Part shown: piece by piece, positions 6,352 through 14,760 of the stretch
Position numbering within the stretch: the stretch's first letter is position 1
Layout of the letters: the number at the start of each line of letters is the position of its first letter
Translations under genes and position numbers: made by a program
Assembly (NCBI GenBank): GCA_944363855.1
Contig: CALVVM010000062.1
Location: 1 to 34,787, forward strand
Origin: an uncultured Bacilli bacterium
GTDB taxonomy: Bacteria; Bacillota_I; Bacilli_A; RF39; UBA660
Direction: 5' to 3'
DNA length: 34,787 bases
Notes under the pieces: model-generated
Told to the model about the DNA's origin: nothing
Seen by the model: only the letters and a program-made list of their open reading frames with translations
Database searches by the model: none

Positions 6352-9234
6352 ATGGAATTTAATAAGAAATTCTTTAAAAATAATATTAAGACAATTGCTT
6401 TAATGGTAGGTGCTATTATTGTTTTTGCTGTGCTTAATATTATATTATCTAATAATTCAGATAAATCATTGTTAGAAAAAGATTTGCCAATTAAAGGTGA
6501 AGGTAAATATGAAGGATTGGTTATAACAGAAATAATGACATCTAATAATGGAGCAGTCTCTAGTCCAGATGGTACTGTTTCAGATTGGATTGAAATATAT
6601 AATGCGAATGATTATGAAGTTGATTTAAAAAATTATGGATTAAGTGACATAAATAGTAAAACTAAATGGGCTTTTCCTGAAACAACAATAAATCCTAAAT
6701 CTTATATAGTTGTTTATCTAAGTGGAGAAACTAAGAATGGATTGTATGCGAACTTTAAATTGAATGGTAATGGAAGTGAAAAATTATTCTTAGTTAATAC
6801 ACAAAGTGAGAGTGTAGATGCGGTAGATATATTGCCTATAAAAAGTAACGAAGTAATGGTAAGAGATTTAGAAGGCAATTGGTTCTCGTCTAAGAAAGCT
6901 ACTCCAGGATATCCTAATACAGAAGAAGGATATGAAGAATATCAAAAATCATTGTTAGCTGAAAGTGATGTTAAAATAAATGAATTTTTACCTAAGAATG
7001 ATGGTAATTTTAAAAATAGTCATGATAATTATGTTGGATATATTGAAATAATAAATACTGGTAAAGAAAAGGTTAATTTAAAAAATTATTGCATATCTAA
7101 TACATTAAATGCTCCTTTTAAATATTGTTTAGGAGATGTAACTTTAAGTGAAGATGAAGTATATGTAATATATATGGGAGATTATCATGATACTAATGAA
7201 GAGATATATTCTAACTTTGATTTAAAATCAAAAAATGGAACAGCTATACTTACTAATTCAAATGGTAAAATAATAGACAAAGTAGAATATAAGAATGTTG
7301 CTAACGGACTTGCTATGGTACTTGAAGATGGTAAGTTTAATCAAACAAGTAATATTTCTCCAGGATATTATAATAATCCGGAAGGGATAAAGAAATTTTC
7401 TAAAGAAAAATTGAAAACACCAGATACTTTAATAATAAGTGAAGTAATGAATAACAATTATTCACATATGCCACATAATGGTAATGAATATTATGATTGG
7501 ATAGAATTAAAAAATAACTCAAATAAGACTATTAATTTAAAAGATTATTACTTAACTAACAGTACTAATTCAATGAAAAAATATAAATTACCTGATGTTG
7601 AATTAAAATCAGGAGAATATTATATATTTATGGCTAGTGGTGATACCAATTTAAGTAATAATAGTTATACACATATAAACTTTAAAATATCTGATGTAGA
7701 GTCAATATATTTAACTAAAGATAATGATATAATTGATTCAATGGTAATTGCTAATGTTCCATTAGGACATAGTTTTGGTAGATCTAATGATTATGGATTA
7801 TATTATTTCTCAAAACCAACTCCTAAAGCTGAAAATGGTTCAGGAACTTCAAGTGTCGCATATACTCCAGAGTTTAATATAGAATCTGGTGTATATAACG
7901 ATAGTGATGGAATAAATTTAGAGATATCAGGAAATGGGACAATTTATTATACTTTAGATGGTAGTGTACCTACAACTAGCTCTAGAGTATATAATGGTCC
8001 TATTTTTCTTAATTCAACTACTGTAGTTAAAGCTGCAAGTTATAAACAAGGTAAAATAATAAGTGATGTTAAAGTAGGAAGTTATATAATAAATGAAAAT
8101 CATACATTACCTGTTATGTCGGTTTCTTTAAATCCGAGTAATTTTAAAAGAGTACAAAGTGATGCTTGGAATACTGAACTTGTTGTAGATGCTAATGCTG
8201 AATTATATGAAGATGGTAAAAGTTTTAATATTCCTTGTGGATTTAAACTATTTGGTGGTTCAACTAGAGGATTGCCTAAAAAAAGTTTTGCTCTTAAATT
8301 CAAAAAAAGATATGGTGAACCTAGTTTAAACTATCAAGTATTTGAAAATAGAGATTATTCTAAGTTTAATAGTTTAATATTAAGATCTGGTTCTCAAGAT
8401 CAAGAATCAGCTTTCTTTAGAGATGTACTTATGACATCTTTGGTAGATGGTAAAACAAATTTAACAGTGCAAGCTTATAAACCAGTAATTTTATATATAA
8501 ACGGAGATTATTGGGGAGTATATAATATAAGAGAACAAGTAGATGATGATTTTATTGCTAATAACTTTAATGTATCAAAAGAAGACACTAACATAGTTAG
8601 AATAGATAATGACATAACTATAGGTGATGGTAAAAAATATTTTGATTTATTAAATTATGTAAGTACACATAATATGAAAAATAGTAGTAATTATAATTAT
8701 GTTAAAGAAAGATTAAATATAGAAAGTTATGTAGATTTTTGGGTAGCTGAAAATTGGGTAACAAATAATGATATAGTAAATACTAGATTCTATTATCACC
8801 CAGATATAGATGATGGTAAAATAAATATGATATTCTATGACTTAGATTTTGCTATGTGGAATCATTATTTAAATTATTTTACTTTCTCAGTGCAACCAGA
8901 AGGTATGAGTAGATTACAAGTTTCAACTTTACTCATGAGAAGTTTAATAGTAAATGATGAGTTTAAAAAGACATTCTTAAATAGACTTAGTTATCAGTTA
9001 GAAAATGTATGGAATGAAGATAGAGTATTAGAATATATAGATGATATATATAATACTTTAAAACCAGAAATGGAAAGAAATCAAAATAGATGGGGTATGA
9101 CTTATAAAACTTGGGAAGATAATGTAGAGAAATTAAGAAGTTATACAAAACTTAGAAGAGATTATATAACAAAGCAAGCAAAAAGTTTCTTTAATTTAAG
9201 TAATAATGAAATGAAAGAATATTTTGGTGATTAG
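6352..9234 (+). CDS. Membrane-anchored CotH-family protein with three lamin-tail domains
   Basis: A 960-residue extracytoplasmic protein. A cytoplasmic K/N-rich start and one membrane span (about 13-32) are followed by three lamin-tail (LTD) repeats at about 55-195, 205-345 and 357-490. Next is a chitobiase-C-terminal-like beta domain with YYTLDGS (about 515-580), then a CotH kinase-fold domain from about 585 to 900. CotH landmarks are YWGVYNIREQVD (about 720) and YDLDFAMWNH (about 829). CotH is a protein kinase acting on spore-coat proteins in Bacillus; the substrate here is unknown. An AGGAG site lies 9 bases before the ATG. A VTC-domain gene starts one base after the stop and a DUF4956 gene follows, a recurrent trio. 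The role is probably in surface structure or phosphorylation. Confidence 0.88.
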   Translation: MEFNKKFFKNNIKTIALMVGAIIVFAVLNIILSNNSDKSLLEKDLPIKGEGKYEGLVITEIMTSNNGAVSSPDGTVSDWIEIYNANDYEVDLKNYGLSDINSKTKWAFPETTINPKSYIVVYLSGETKNGLYANFKLNGNGSEKLFLVNTQSESVDAVDILPIKSNEVMVRDLEGNWFSSKKATPGYPNTEEGYEEYQKSLLAESDVKINEFLPKNDGNFKNSHDNYVGYIEIINTGKEKVNLKNYCISNTLNAPFKYCLGDVTLSEDEVYVIYMGDYHDTNEEIYSNFDLKSKNGTAILTNSNGKIIDKVEYKNVANGLAMVLEDGKFNQTSNISPGYYNNPEGIKKFSKEKLKTPDTLIISEVMNNNYSHMPHNGNEYYDWIELKNNSNKTINLKDYYLTNSTNSMKKYKLPDVELKSGEYYIFMASGDTNLSNNSYTHINFKISDVESIYLTKDNDIIDSMVIANVPLGHSFGRSNDYGLYYFSKPTPKAENGSGTSSVAYTPEFNIESGVYNDSDGINLEISGNGTIYYTLDGSVPTTSSRVYNGPIFLNSTTVVKAASYKQGKIISDVKVGSYIINENHTLPVMSVSLNPSNFKRVQSDAWNTELVVDANAELYEDGKSFNIPCGFKLFGGSTRGLPKKSFALKFKKRYGEPSLNYQVFENRDYSKFNSLILRSGSQDQESAFFRDVLMTSLVDGKTNLTVQAYKPVILYINGDYWGVYNIREQVDDDFIANNFNVSKEDTNIVRIDNDITIGDGKKYFDLLNYVSTHNMKNSSNYNYVKERLNIESYVDFWVAENWVTNNDIVNTRFYYHPDIDDGKINMIFYDLDFAMWNHYLNYFTFSVQPEGMSRLQVSTLLMRSLIVNDEFKKTFLNRLSYQLENVWNEDRVLEYIDDIYNTLKPEMERNQNRWGMTYKTWEDNVEKLRSYTKLRRDYITKQAKSFFNLSNNEMKEYFGD

Positions 9235-9235
9235 T

Positions 9236-9919
9236 ATGAGAAAATATAGAAATGAAATTAAATTTGTTATAAATAAAGATACAGCTGAAATATTAAAAAA
9301 TAAGTTATCTTATTTAATGGATATAGATGCAAACTCTACAAGTGAAGATAATAGTTATTTTATAAGAAGCTTATATTTTGATGATTTATATTCTAATGCA
9401 TATTATGAAAAAATGGATGGAGTAGAATATAGAAAGAAATATAGAATTAGGTTATATAACTGTGATACAAGTTTTATAAGATTAGAGTGTAAATACAAAC
9501 ATGAAAACAAAACTTCTAAAGATCAAATATTGATAGATAAAAGTATTTGTGATAAAATTATAAACGGTAATATTGAAGATTTAGATATAAGTAAGCCTAA
9601 TTTACTTACTAAGTTTGTTATTGATTATAGAAGTAGAAACTTAAAACCTTCTATAATAGTAGATTATAAAAGACTCGCGTATACTTATCCTGTATCTGAT
9701 GTAAGAGTTACATTTGATTCTAAGATTAGATCGGGAAGATATAATTATAATTTATATGATGAAGATTTAACTACATATAAAATAATAGATGATAATGAAG
9801 TAGTTTTAGAAGTTAAGTTTAATGAAATATTACCAGAACAAATTGCAATCGTCTTATCAACAGTACCAATGATTAGACAAGCATTTTCTAAATTCGCAAT
9901 TTGTAGAAGTATTAAATAA
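9236..9919 (+). CDS. VTC-domain protein (polyphosphate polymerase-like)
   Basis: A 227-residue soluble protein of the VTC/CYTH-like tunnel fold, related to the catalytic part of yeast Vtc4, which makes polyphosphate from ATP. Visible family features are the N-terminal YRNEIKF, the basic strand motif RKKYRIRLY, LECKYKHENKT, and the acidic metal-side motif LEVKF near the C-terminus. ATG at 9236 follows the CotH stop by one base, with GGTGA as a close ribosome site; an upstream TTG (9224) inside the CotH gene is less likely. It is coupled to CotH and precedes DUF4956. Polyphosphate synthesis is a family-level prediction. Confidence 0.85.
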   Translation: MRKYRNEIKFVINKDTAEILKNKLSYLMDIDANSTSEDNSYFIRSLYFDDLYSNAYYEKMDGVEYRKKYRIRLYNCDTSFIRLECKYKHENKTSKDQILIDKSICDKIINGNIEDLDISKPNLLTKFVIDYRSRNLKPSIIVDYKRLAYTYPVSDVRVTFDSKIRSGRYNYNLYDEDLTTYKIIDDNEVVLEVKFNEILPEQIAIVLSTVPMIRQAFSKFAICRSIK

Positions 9920-9931
9920 AGGAGAATAGTT

Positions 9932-10603
9932 ATGAGTTTTATGGATATGATTAAAAAAAGTGTTATTTCAGAATTTACAGGTACGATAACAGTAGACAAA
10001 ATATTATTATCTTTATTAGTCGCATTTGTAATAGGGGTTTTTATAGTTTTCATTTATAAAAAAACTTATAGTGGAGTAGTTTATTCTAAATCATTCTCAC
10101 TATGTATAATATTACTTGGTATGGTTACTGCTATGGTAATTAGAACAATTAGTTCAAACCTTGCTTTATCACTAGGTATGGTGGGTGCTTTATCTATAGT
10201 AAGATTTAGAACAGCTATAAAAGAACCTACAGATACAGTATTTATGTTTTGGAGTATAACAGCAGGTATTATGGCAGGTGCTGGATTATATATAGTCGCA
10301 ATAATAGCTTCACTTGGAATAGGTATTTTATATTTTGTAGGGCATATGTTAGGGTTTAAAGCAAAACATCAATATTTATTTATAATTAAATATGATACAG
10401 CTATAGATGAATATATAGTTAAGCAAATAAATAAATTACCAAAAACTAAATTGAAAAGTAAATCAATATCTAAAAATATTGTAGAACTAACATTTGAATT
10501 AGAATTAAAAGATAATGAAACTAAGGTATTAGATGCATTTAAAAATATTGAAGGAGTTACGAGTGTTAGTGTAATAAGTTATCAAAATGATTTTGGTGTT
10601 TAA
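9932..10603 (+). CDS. DUF4956-family membrane protein
   Basis: A 223-residue protein with membrane spans at about 27-44, 51-75 and two or three more between about 95 and 140, followed by a soluble C-terminal domain of about 85 residues. The motif GMVGALSIVRFRTAIKEP is characteristic of DUF4956 proteins. These genes are regularly found beside VTC and CotH genes, as here, so it may be the membrane partner of the VTC enzyme, but its biochemical activity is unknown. AGGAGA lies ahead of the ATG, 12 bases after the VTC gene. Confidence 0.85.
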   Translation: MSFMDMIKKSVISEFTGTITVDKILLSLLVAFVIGVFIVFIYKKTYSGVVYSKSFSLCIILLGMVTAMVIRTISSNLALSLGMVGALSIVRFRTAIKEPTDTVFMFWSITAGIMAGAGLYIVAIIASLGIGILYFVGHMLGFKAKHQYLFIIKYDTAIDEYIVKQINKLPKTKLKSKSISKNIVELTFELELKDNETKVLDAFKNIEGVTSVSVISYQNDFGV

Positions 10604-10618
10604 AGAAAAGAGGTTAGT

Positions 10619-10738
10619 ATGTCAAAAATAAAATTAAAAAAGGGAAAAATATTTATAATAGCTAGTATAATTTTCTTAAGTTCTTTAATACTATATTATG
10701 GAATAAGATTAGTTTATTATTATAATTTGATGCATTAG
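10619..10738 (+). CDS. 39-residue single-span membrane peptide
   Basis: A short gene with AGAGG (10609-10613) before ATG 10619 and a TAG stop at 10736-10738. It encodes a basic N-terminus (MSKIKLKKGK), one hydrophobic span (about 11-30) and a Tyr-rich end. It sits 15 bases after the DUF4956 gene and 5 bases before the glycosidase gene, so it is in the operon. It could be a small subunit of the membrane complex or the remnant of a longer membrane-anchored protein. No family is recognised. Confidence 0.6.
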   Translation: MSKIKLKKGKIFIIASIIFLSSLILYYGIRLVYYYNLMH

Positions 10739-10743
10739 GTATT

Positions 10744-12009
10744 ATGTCAAAAGAAGAATTAGAAAATATAAAAAATGAATTAAATGAACTAATGAGTTCC
10801 ATGAAAAAAGACCAAGAAAATAATGTTCCTGAAATGGATAAAGTATTTTTTGACAACGAAAAACCTATAGTATATAAAGAAAAAACTGAAGAAGAAATAA
10901 AATTGCAAGAAGAAATAGAAAAAGAAAAAAGTAAAGAAGAAGCAAAGGTTGAAGAAAAAAAACAACCTAAAAAAGAGAAGAAAAATAAAAAGAAGAAAAA
11001 AGATAAAAAGAAAAGTAAAAAATGGGTAATTACATTTGGAATATTAGATATACTCGCAATAGTTTGTATATTCTTAATGTATGGTCCAATAAGTTATTTT
11101 AGAAATCTTTGGGTAACGAGTGCTATGACAACTATGACTCATAAGTATCTTGCTTATATTTTCTTTAATCAAGAACAAATAGATGATATTATGAGTAATA
11201 ATATTGTTATTGAAGTAGAAGGAGAAACAAATAAAGAAGAAATAGAATTTGAAGAAGAAATTCCTATTGTTTATTCATCTCCAGAAGAAGAACAAATATT
11301 AAAAAGAGATGAAGGTAATGATGTCTATAAAGTTATAGACATACAGGGTAACGGATATAAGGGCCATATGTTAGTTGTTTATGATCCTTCTAAAATAAAA
11401 TTAGAAAAAGTTCCAAATATGAAATATGGTAGAACTTTAGATCAATTTATGAGTAAGACAGGAGCAGTTGCCGGAACAAATGCTGGTGGATTTAATTATA
11501 ATTCTTATAGTGGATATTCGTTTACTGGAACTGTAATAATAGATGGACAAATAGTTGCTGATAATGGATCTACTGGATGGGGTGGAGGAATTATTGGTTT
11601 TACTAATGATAACGTGTTAGTATTAACAAAAGCTTCTGCATATCAAGCATTAAATATGGGAATAAGAGATGCTGTATCTTTTGGACCTTTCTTAATAGTA
11701 AATGGAGTACCATCACAGTTTAGGGGTAACGGTGGATATGGTATCGCACCTAGAACAGCAATTGGGCAAAGAAAAGATGGTATTGTTTTACTTTTAGTGA
11801 TAGATGGTAGAAGGCCTGGACATAGTTTGGGTGTTGATATGGTAGAACTTACTAATATAATGCTAAAGTATGGAGCTTATAATGCTAGTAACTTAGATGG
11901 TGGAGGATCTAGTACTTTCTATGCAAATGGAAAAATTCTTAGTGTAGCTGGTGGATCTGGATATGAAGGAGATAGATATCTACCTAATGCTTGGCTTGTA
12001 TACGAATAA
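10744..12009 (+). CDS. Membrane-anchored phosphodiester glycosidase (NAGPA domain)
   Basis: A 421-residue protein. Residues 1-90 are a highly charged Lys/Glu coiled-coil-like cytoplasmic region, one membrane span lies at about 93-118, and the extracellular part ends in a NAGPA-type phosphodiester glycosidase domain (about 200-420). Domain marks include GAVAGTNAGGFN (about 239), VSFGPFLIVNG, APRTAIGQRKDG and NLDGGGSSTFY (about 384). NAGPA-family enzymes remove N-acetylglucosamine from phosphodiester-linked glycans; bacterial members probably act on cell-surface or exopolymer sugars. It follows the CotH-VTC-DUF4956 genes closely and is likely part of the same surface system. The long charged cytoplasmic tail is unusual for the domain. 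Confidence 0.88.
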   Translation: MSKEELENIKNELNELMSSMKKDQENNVPEMDKVFFDNEKPIVYKEKTEEEIKLQEEIEKEKSKEEAKVEEKKQPKKEKKNKKKKKDKKKSKKWVITFGILDILAIVCIFLMYGPISYFRNLWVTSAMTTMTHKYLAYIFFNQEQIDDIMSNNIVIEVEGETNKEEIEFEEEIPIVYSSPEEEQILKRDEGNDVYKVIDIQGNGYKGHMLVVYDPSKIKLEKVPNMKYGRTLDQFMSKTGAVAGTNAGGFNYNSYSGYSFTGTVIIDGQIVADNGSTGWGGGIIGFTNDNVLVLTKASAYQALNMGIRDAVSFGPFLIVNGVPSQFRGNGGYGIAPRTAIGQRKDGIVLLLVIDGRRPGHSLGVDMVELTNIMLKYGAYNASNLDGGGSSTFYANGKILSVAGGSGYEGDRYLPNAWLVYE

Positions 12010-12023
12010 AGAAAGGTGATATT

Positions 12024-12776
12024 ATGTTAGCGCTTATTACAGGAGCAAGTAGTGGTATTGGTAGAGATATGGCAAGAGTATTAAGTAATAAAGGTTATGA
12101 CTTAATACTAGTTGCTAGAGATAAAAATAATTTAAAAAAATTACAGGAAGAATTAACTACTAATGTAGATATAATTTCTATGGATTTAAGTAGTGTAGAA
12201 AACTGTAAAAATTTATATGAACAAGTAAAAGATAAAAATATAGATATACTTATAAATAATGCAGGATTTGGTTCTATTGGATCATTTAGAAAAACAGATA
12301 TGAATAAAGAATTATTTATGATAGATTTAAATATAAAAGCAGTTCATATTTTAACAAAACTATTCTTAAATGATTTTATTAAAAGAGATAGTGGATATAT
12401 ATTAAATGTATCTAGTGCTTCAGCATTTCAACCTGGGCCTTTAATGGCTACATATTATTCAACTAAGTGCTATGTATATCATTTAACTTTAGCTCTTTAT
12501 GAAGAGTTAAGAAGAATGAAAAGCAATGTTAAAGTATCTTGTCTATGTCCTGGACCTGTTAATACTAATTTTAATAAGGTTGCTAATTGTGAATTTACAA
12601 TAGATGCTTTAAGTAGTGAGTATGTTGCTAAATATGCAATAAATAAAATGCTAAAAAATAAATTACTAATTATTCCTGGTTTTAAAATAAAATTATTATA
12701 CATATTTGGAAGATTTGTTCCAAATAAATTAAAACTTAGAATAACTTATAACATTCAGCACAGGAAAACTAAATAA
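12024..12776 (+). CDS. Short-chain dehydrogenase/reductase
   Basis: A 250-residue classical SDR. The NAD(P)-binding TGASSGIG is at 6-13, NNAG at 78-81, the catalytic Ser in NVSSAS (130/131) and YYSTK gives Tyr144 and Lys148. An Arg after strand beta-2 (VARD) suggests NADP(H) preference. The substrate is not predictable. ATG 12024 is chosen because AAGGTGAT lies 6 bases upstream; an in-frame upstream codon at 11991 would overlap the glycosidase gene. It may be the last gene of the surface operon, as a terminator follows. Confidence 0.9.
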   Translation: MLALITGASSGIGRDMARVLSNKGYDLILVARDKNNLKKLQEELTTNVDIISMDLSSVENCKNLYEQVKDKNIDILINNAGFGSIGSFRKTDMNKELFMIDLNIKAVHILTKLFLNDFIKRDSGYILNVSSASAFQPGPLMATYYSTKCYVYHLTLALYEELRRMKSNVKVSCLCPGPVNTNFNKVANCEFTIDALSSEYVAKYAINKMLKNKLLIIPGFKIKLLYIFGRFVPNKLKLRITYNIQHRKTK

Positions 12777-12781
12777 AAATT

Positions 12782-12809
12782 CATATACTAAAGTGTATAT
12801 GTTTTTTTT
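12782..12809 (+). terminator. Terminator between the SDR and cysK-like genes
   Basis: CATATAC (12782-12788) / GTATATG (12795-12801) followed by eight T residues. It ends 12 bases before the next ATG, so the following gene needs readthrough or an upstream promoter; an attenuator role is possible. Confidence 0.75.
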
Positions 12810-12821
12810 GTGGGGTGAAGT

Positions 12822-13781
12822 ATGGATAATATTAAAGGACTAATAGGTAATACGCCTATGATAAAGATAAAGTATAAATATAAAGGCGTAGAAAATTATA
12901 TTTATGCTAAGCTAGAATATTATAATTTAACTGGTAGTATAAAAGATAGAATTGTTTATTACATATTAGATAGAGTTATAAAAGAAGGAAGTTTAAAAGA
13001 TAATATGGTTCTTGTAGAAGCAACTAGTGGAAATACAGGAATATCTTTAAGTGCGATAGGTGCATATCTAAATCATAATGTATATATATTTATGCCTGAT
13101 TGGGTGAGTAAAGAAAGATTAGATTTAATGAAACTATATGGAGCTAATGTAATTCTTATTTCTAAAGAAGAAGGTGGATTTAAAAAGTGTATTGAAATGG
13201 CTAAAGAGTTTTCTATAAGAAATAATGGATTTTTATTTAATCAATTTGATAATACATATAATGTAGATGCACATTATGAAACTACTGCTAAAGAAATAAT
13301 AGATAAAAAAAAGATAGAAGCTTTTATAAGCGGAATAGGTACAGGGGGTACTTTAATGGGTATAGGTAAAAGATTAAAAGAAGAATATAATACTGATATT
13401 TATGCAATAGAGCCTGATACTATGTCTATAATTAAAACTGGTAATATAACAGGGCATAAAATAGAAGGTATAGGCGATGACTTTATTCCTTCTATAGTAG
13501 ATTTGGATTTAATAAAGGATGTAATACTTGTAAATGATTTAGATGCGATAAATATGAGTAAGAAGTTATCTAAGGAATTAGGTATTGGGGTTGGTATATC
13601 TAGTGGTGCTAATATGATAGGAAGTATTTTATTGAAAGAAATGGGATATCGAAATGTAATAACAGTTTTTCCTGATGATAATAAAAAGTATCTTAGTACA
13701 GATTTAACTAAAGATATAGAATTAAAAGAAAATAATATTTCAAGTAAAGTAGAATTGCTTGATTTTGAAGTTATAAAATAA
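12822..13781 (+). CDS. cysK: PLP-dependent cysteine synthase family protein
   Basis: A 319-residue fold-type II PLP enzyme of the O-acetylserine sulfhydrylase/cystathionine beta-synthase group. The PLP lysine is K41 in LTGSIKDR, the substrate loop TSGNTG is at 68-73, and the phosphate-binding GIGTGGT lies near residue 170. Further C-terminal marks are IEPD and GISSGAN. It probably makes cysteine from O-acetylserine and sulfide, although a beta-synthase activity is possible. The SD is GGGGTGAAG, immediately after the T tract of the upstream terminator. Its own 3' terminator stem encloses the secE promoter. Confidence 0.88.
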   Translation: MDNIKGLIGNTPMIKIKYKYKGVENYIYAKLEYYNLTGSIKDRIVYYILDRVIKEGSLKDNMVLVEATSGNTGISLSAIGAYLNHNVYIFMPDWVSKERLDLMKLYGANVILISKEEGGFKKCIEMAKEFSIRNNGFLFNQFDNTYNVDAHYETTAKEIIDKKKIEAFISGIGTGGTLMGIGKRLKEEYNTDIYAIEPDTMSIIKTGNITGHKIEGIGDDFIPSIVDLDLIKDVILVNDLDAINMSKKLSKELGIGVGISSGANMIGSILLKEMGYRNVITVFPDDNKKYLSTDLTKDIELKENNISSKVELLDFEVIK

Positions 13782-13865
13782 CACCTTTTTTAGTGTAAAC
13801 TATTGACATAAATGGTAGTTTGTGTTAATATTTAATTGTGAACACGAAAAGGTGTTTTTATTTTA
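13780..13865 (+). terminator. cysK-like terminator whose stem encloses the secE promoter
   Basis: AACACCTTTT (13780-13789) can pair perfectly with AAAAGGTGTT (13847-13856), followed by a T-rich tail. The 57-base loop holds the secE promoter. Transcripts starting at that promoter lack the left arm, so only readthrough from cysK could form the stem. A smaller AACAC/GTGTT hairpin can form in the secE leader. Confidence 0.5.
13803..13831 (+). promoter_or_regulatory. Promoter of secE-nusG
   Basis: TTGACA (13803-13808), 17-base spacer, TAATAT (13826-13831). Predicted start near 13838. Confidence 0.8.
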
Positions 13866-13898
13866 GAAAAAAATCATAAAATTAAGAGTAGGTGAAAT

Positions 13899-14078
13899 AT
13901 GAAAGCTGTAGCAAGATTTTTTGTAAATGTTAAAAAAGAAATGAAAAAAGTTAGATGGCCTAAGAAAAAAGAAATGATTAAATTTTCAATAGCTACACTA
14001 ATTGTTATTTGTTTCTTTATGTTATTCTTTTCATTAAGTGATGGAATAATAAGTTGGATTGTGAAGGTGTTTAGTTAA
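13899..14078 (+). CDS. secE: Preprotein translocase subunit SecE
   Basis: A 59-residue single-span subunit that clamps SecY in the Sec translocon. The N-terminal FFVNVKKEMKKVRWPKKKEM contains the conserved E-x-KKVxWP motif, followed by a membrane span at about 30-52. It is the minimal Gram-positive form. AGTAGGTGA precedes the ATG. Its TAA shares a base with the nusG ATG, as in many secE-nusG operons. The usual upstream rpmG (L33) is not here; a cysK-like gene occupies that place. Confidence 0.93.
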   Translation: MKAVARFFVNVKKEMKKVRWPKKKEMIKFSIATLIVICFFMLFFSLSDGIISWIVKVFS

Positions 14079-14611
14079 TGGAAAAAGAATGGTATGTTGT
14101 TAATACTTATTCTGGGCATGAGAATAAGGTAAAAGAAAAATTAGAAATGCGTGCAAGTTCTATGGGAATGGAAGACTATATATATAGAGTAGTAGTTCCA
14201 TCTCAAAAAGAAATAGTAGTTAAAAATGGAAAAGAAGTAGAAAAAGATTCTAAAATGTTTCCAGGTTACATATTAGTTGAAATGGTAATGACTGATGAAG
14301 CTTGGTTTGTTGTTCGTAATACTCCAGGTGTTACAGGGTTTATCGGATCAAGTGGTAAAGGTGCTAAACCATTTCCATTAACAAAACAAGAAGTAGATAA
14401 GATTCTTGGTAATATGGGCATGAGCAGAATCGATGTTGTTAATGAAATTAACGAAGGAGATACTGTTAAAGTTATAAGTGGAGCATTCGCTAATATGTTT
14501 GGTAAAGTTAAAATGTTAGATATGGTTAACCAAAAAATTGAAGTTGCTCTTGACTTATTTGGACAAGAAACAATTGTTGAAGTATTATTTACTGAAATAG
14601 AAAAAGCTTAA
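14078..14611 (+). CDS. nusG: Transcription termination/antitermination factor NusG
   Basis: A 177-residue transcription elongation factor. The NGN domain begins WYVVNTYSGHENKVKEKLE and includes MFPGYILVEM and the VRNTPGVTGFIG motif. The C-terminal KOW domain (about 122-177) includes EGDTVKVISGAFANMFGKV. It links RNA polymerase to pausing, Rho or the ribosome. Translationally coupled to secE by a one-base overlap. The rplK promoter begins 8 bases after its stop. Confidence 0.97.
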   Translation: MEKEWYVVNTYSGHENKVKEKLEMRASSMGMEDYIYRVVVPSQKEIVVKNGKEVEKDSKMFPGYILVEMVMTDEAWFVVRNTPGVTGFIGSSGKGAKPFPLTKQEVDKILGNMGMSRIDVVNEINEGDTVKVISGAFANMFGKVKMLDMVNQKIEVALDLFGQETIVEVLFTEIEKA

Positions 14612-14618
14612 AAAGATA

Positions 14619-14647
14619 TTTACAAATAAATAAAAATATGTTATTAT
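14619..14647 (+). promoter_or_regulatory. Promoter of rplK-rplA
   Basis: TTTACA (14619-14624), 17-base spacer, TATTAT (14642-14647). Predicted start near 14654. Confidence 0.8.
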
Positions 14648-14653
14648 TATAGG

Positions 14654-14746
14654 GCTATATTGATTTTAATATAGATTTTGTGGGAGCTAATGACTAGATT
14701 TTCTAGAAGCGGAGCATTTGAACCACAACGAAAAAACAAAATTTAT
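14654..14746 (+). promoter_or_regulatory. Structured leader of rplK-rplA (probable ribosomal protein autoregulation)
   Basis: A first hairpin is CTATAT (14655-14660) / ATATAG (14669-14674). A second, branched stem is closed by TTGTGG (14678-14683) / CCACAA (14723-14728) and contains CTAGA / TCTAG (14694-14706) with purine-rich internal loops. This asymmetric-loop shape fits an L1-type mRNA operator, known to control L11-L1 operons, but no consensus alignment was possible. Confidence 0.5.
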
Positions 14747-14760
14747 AGGAGGTGTTTTTC

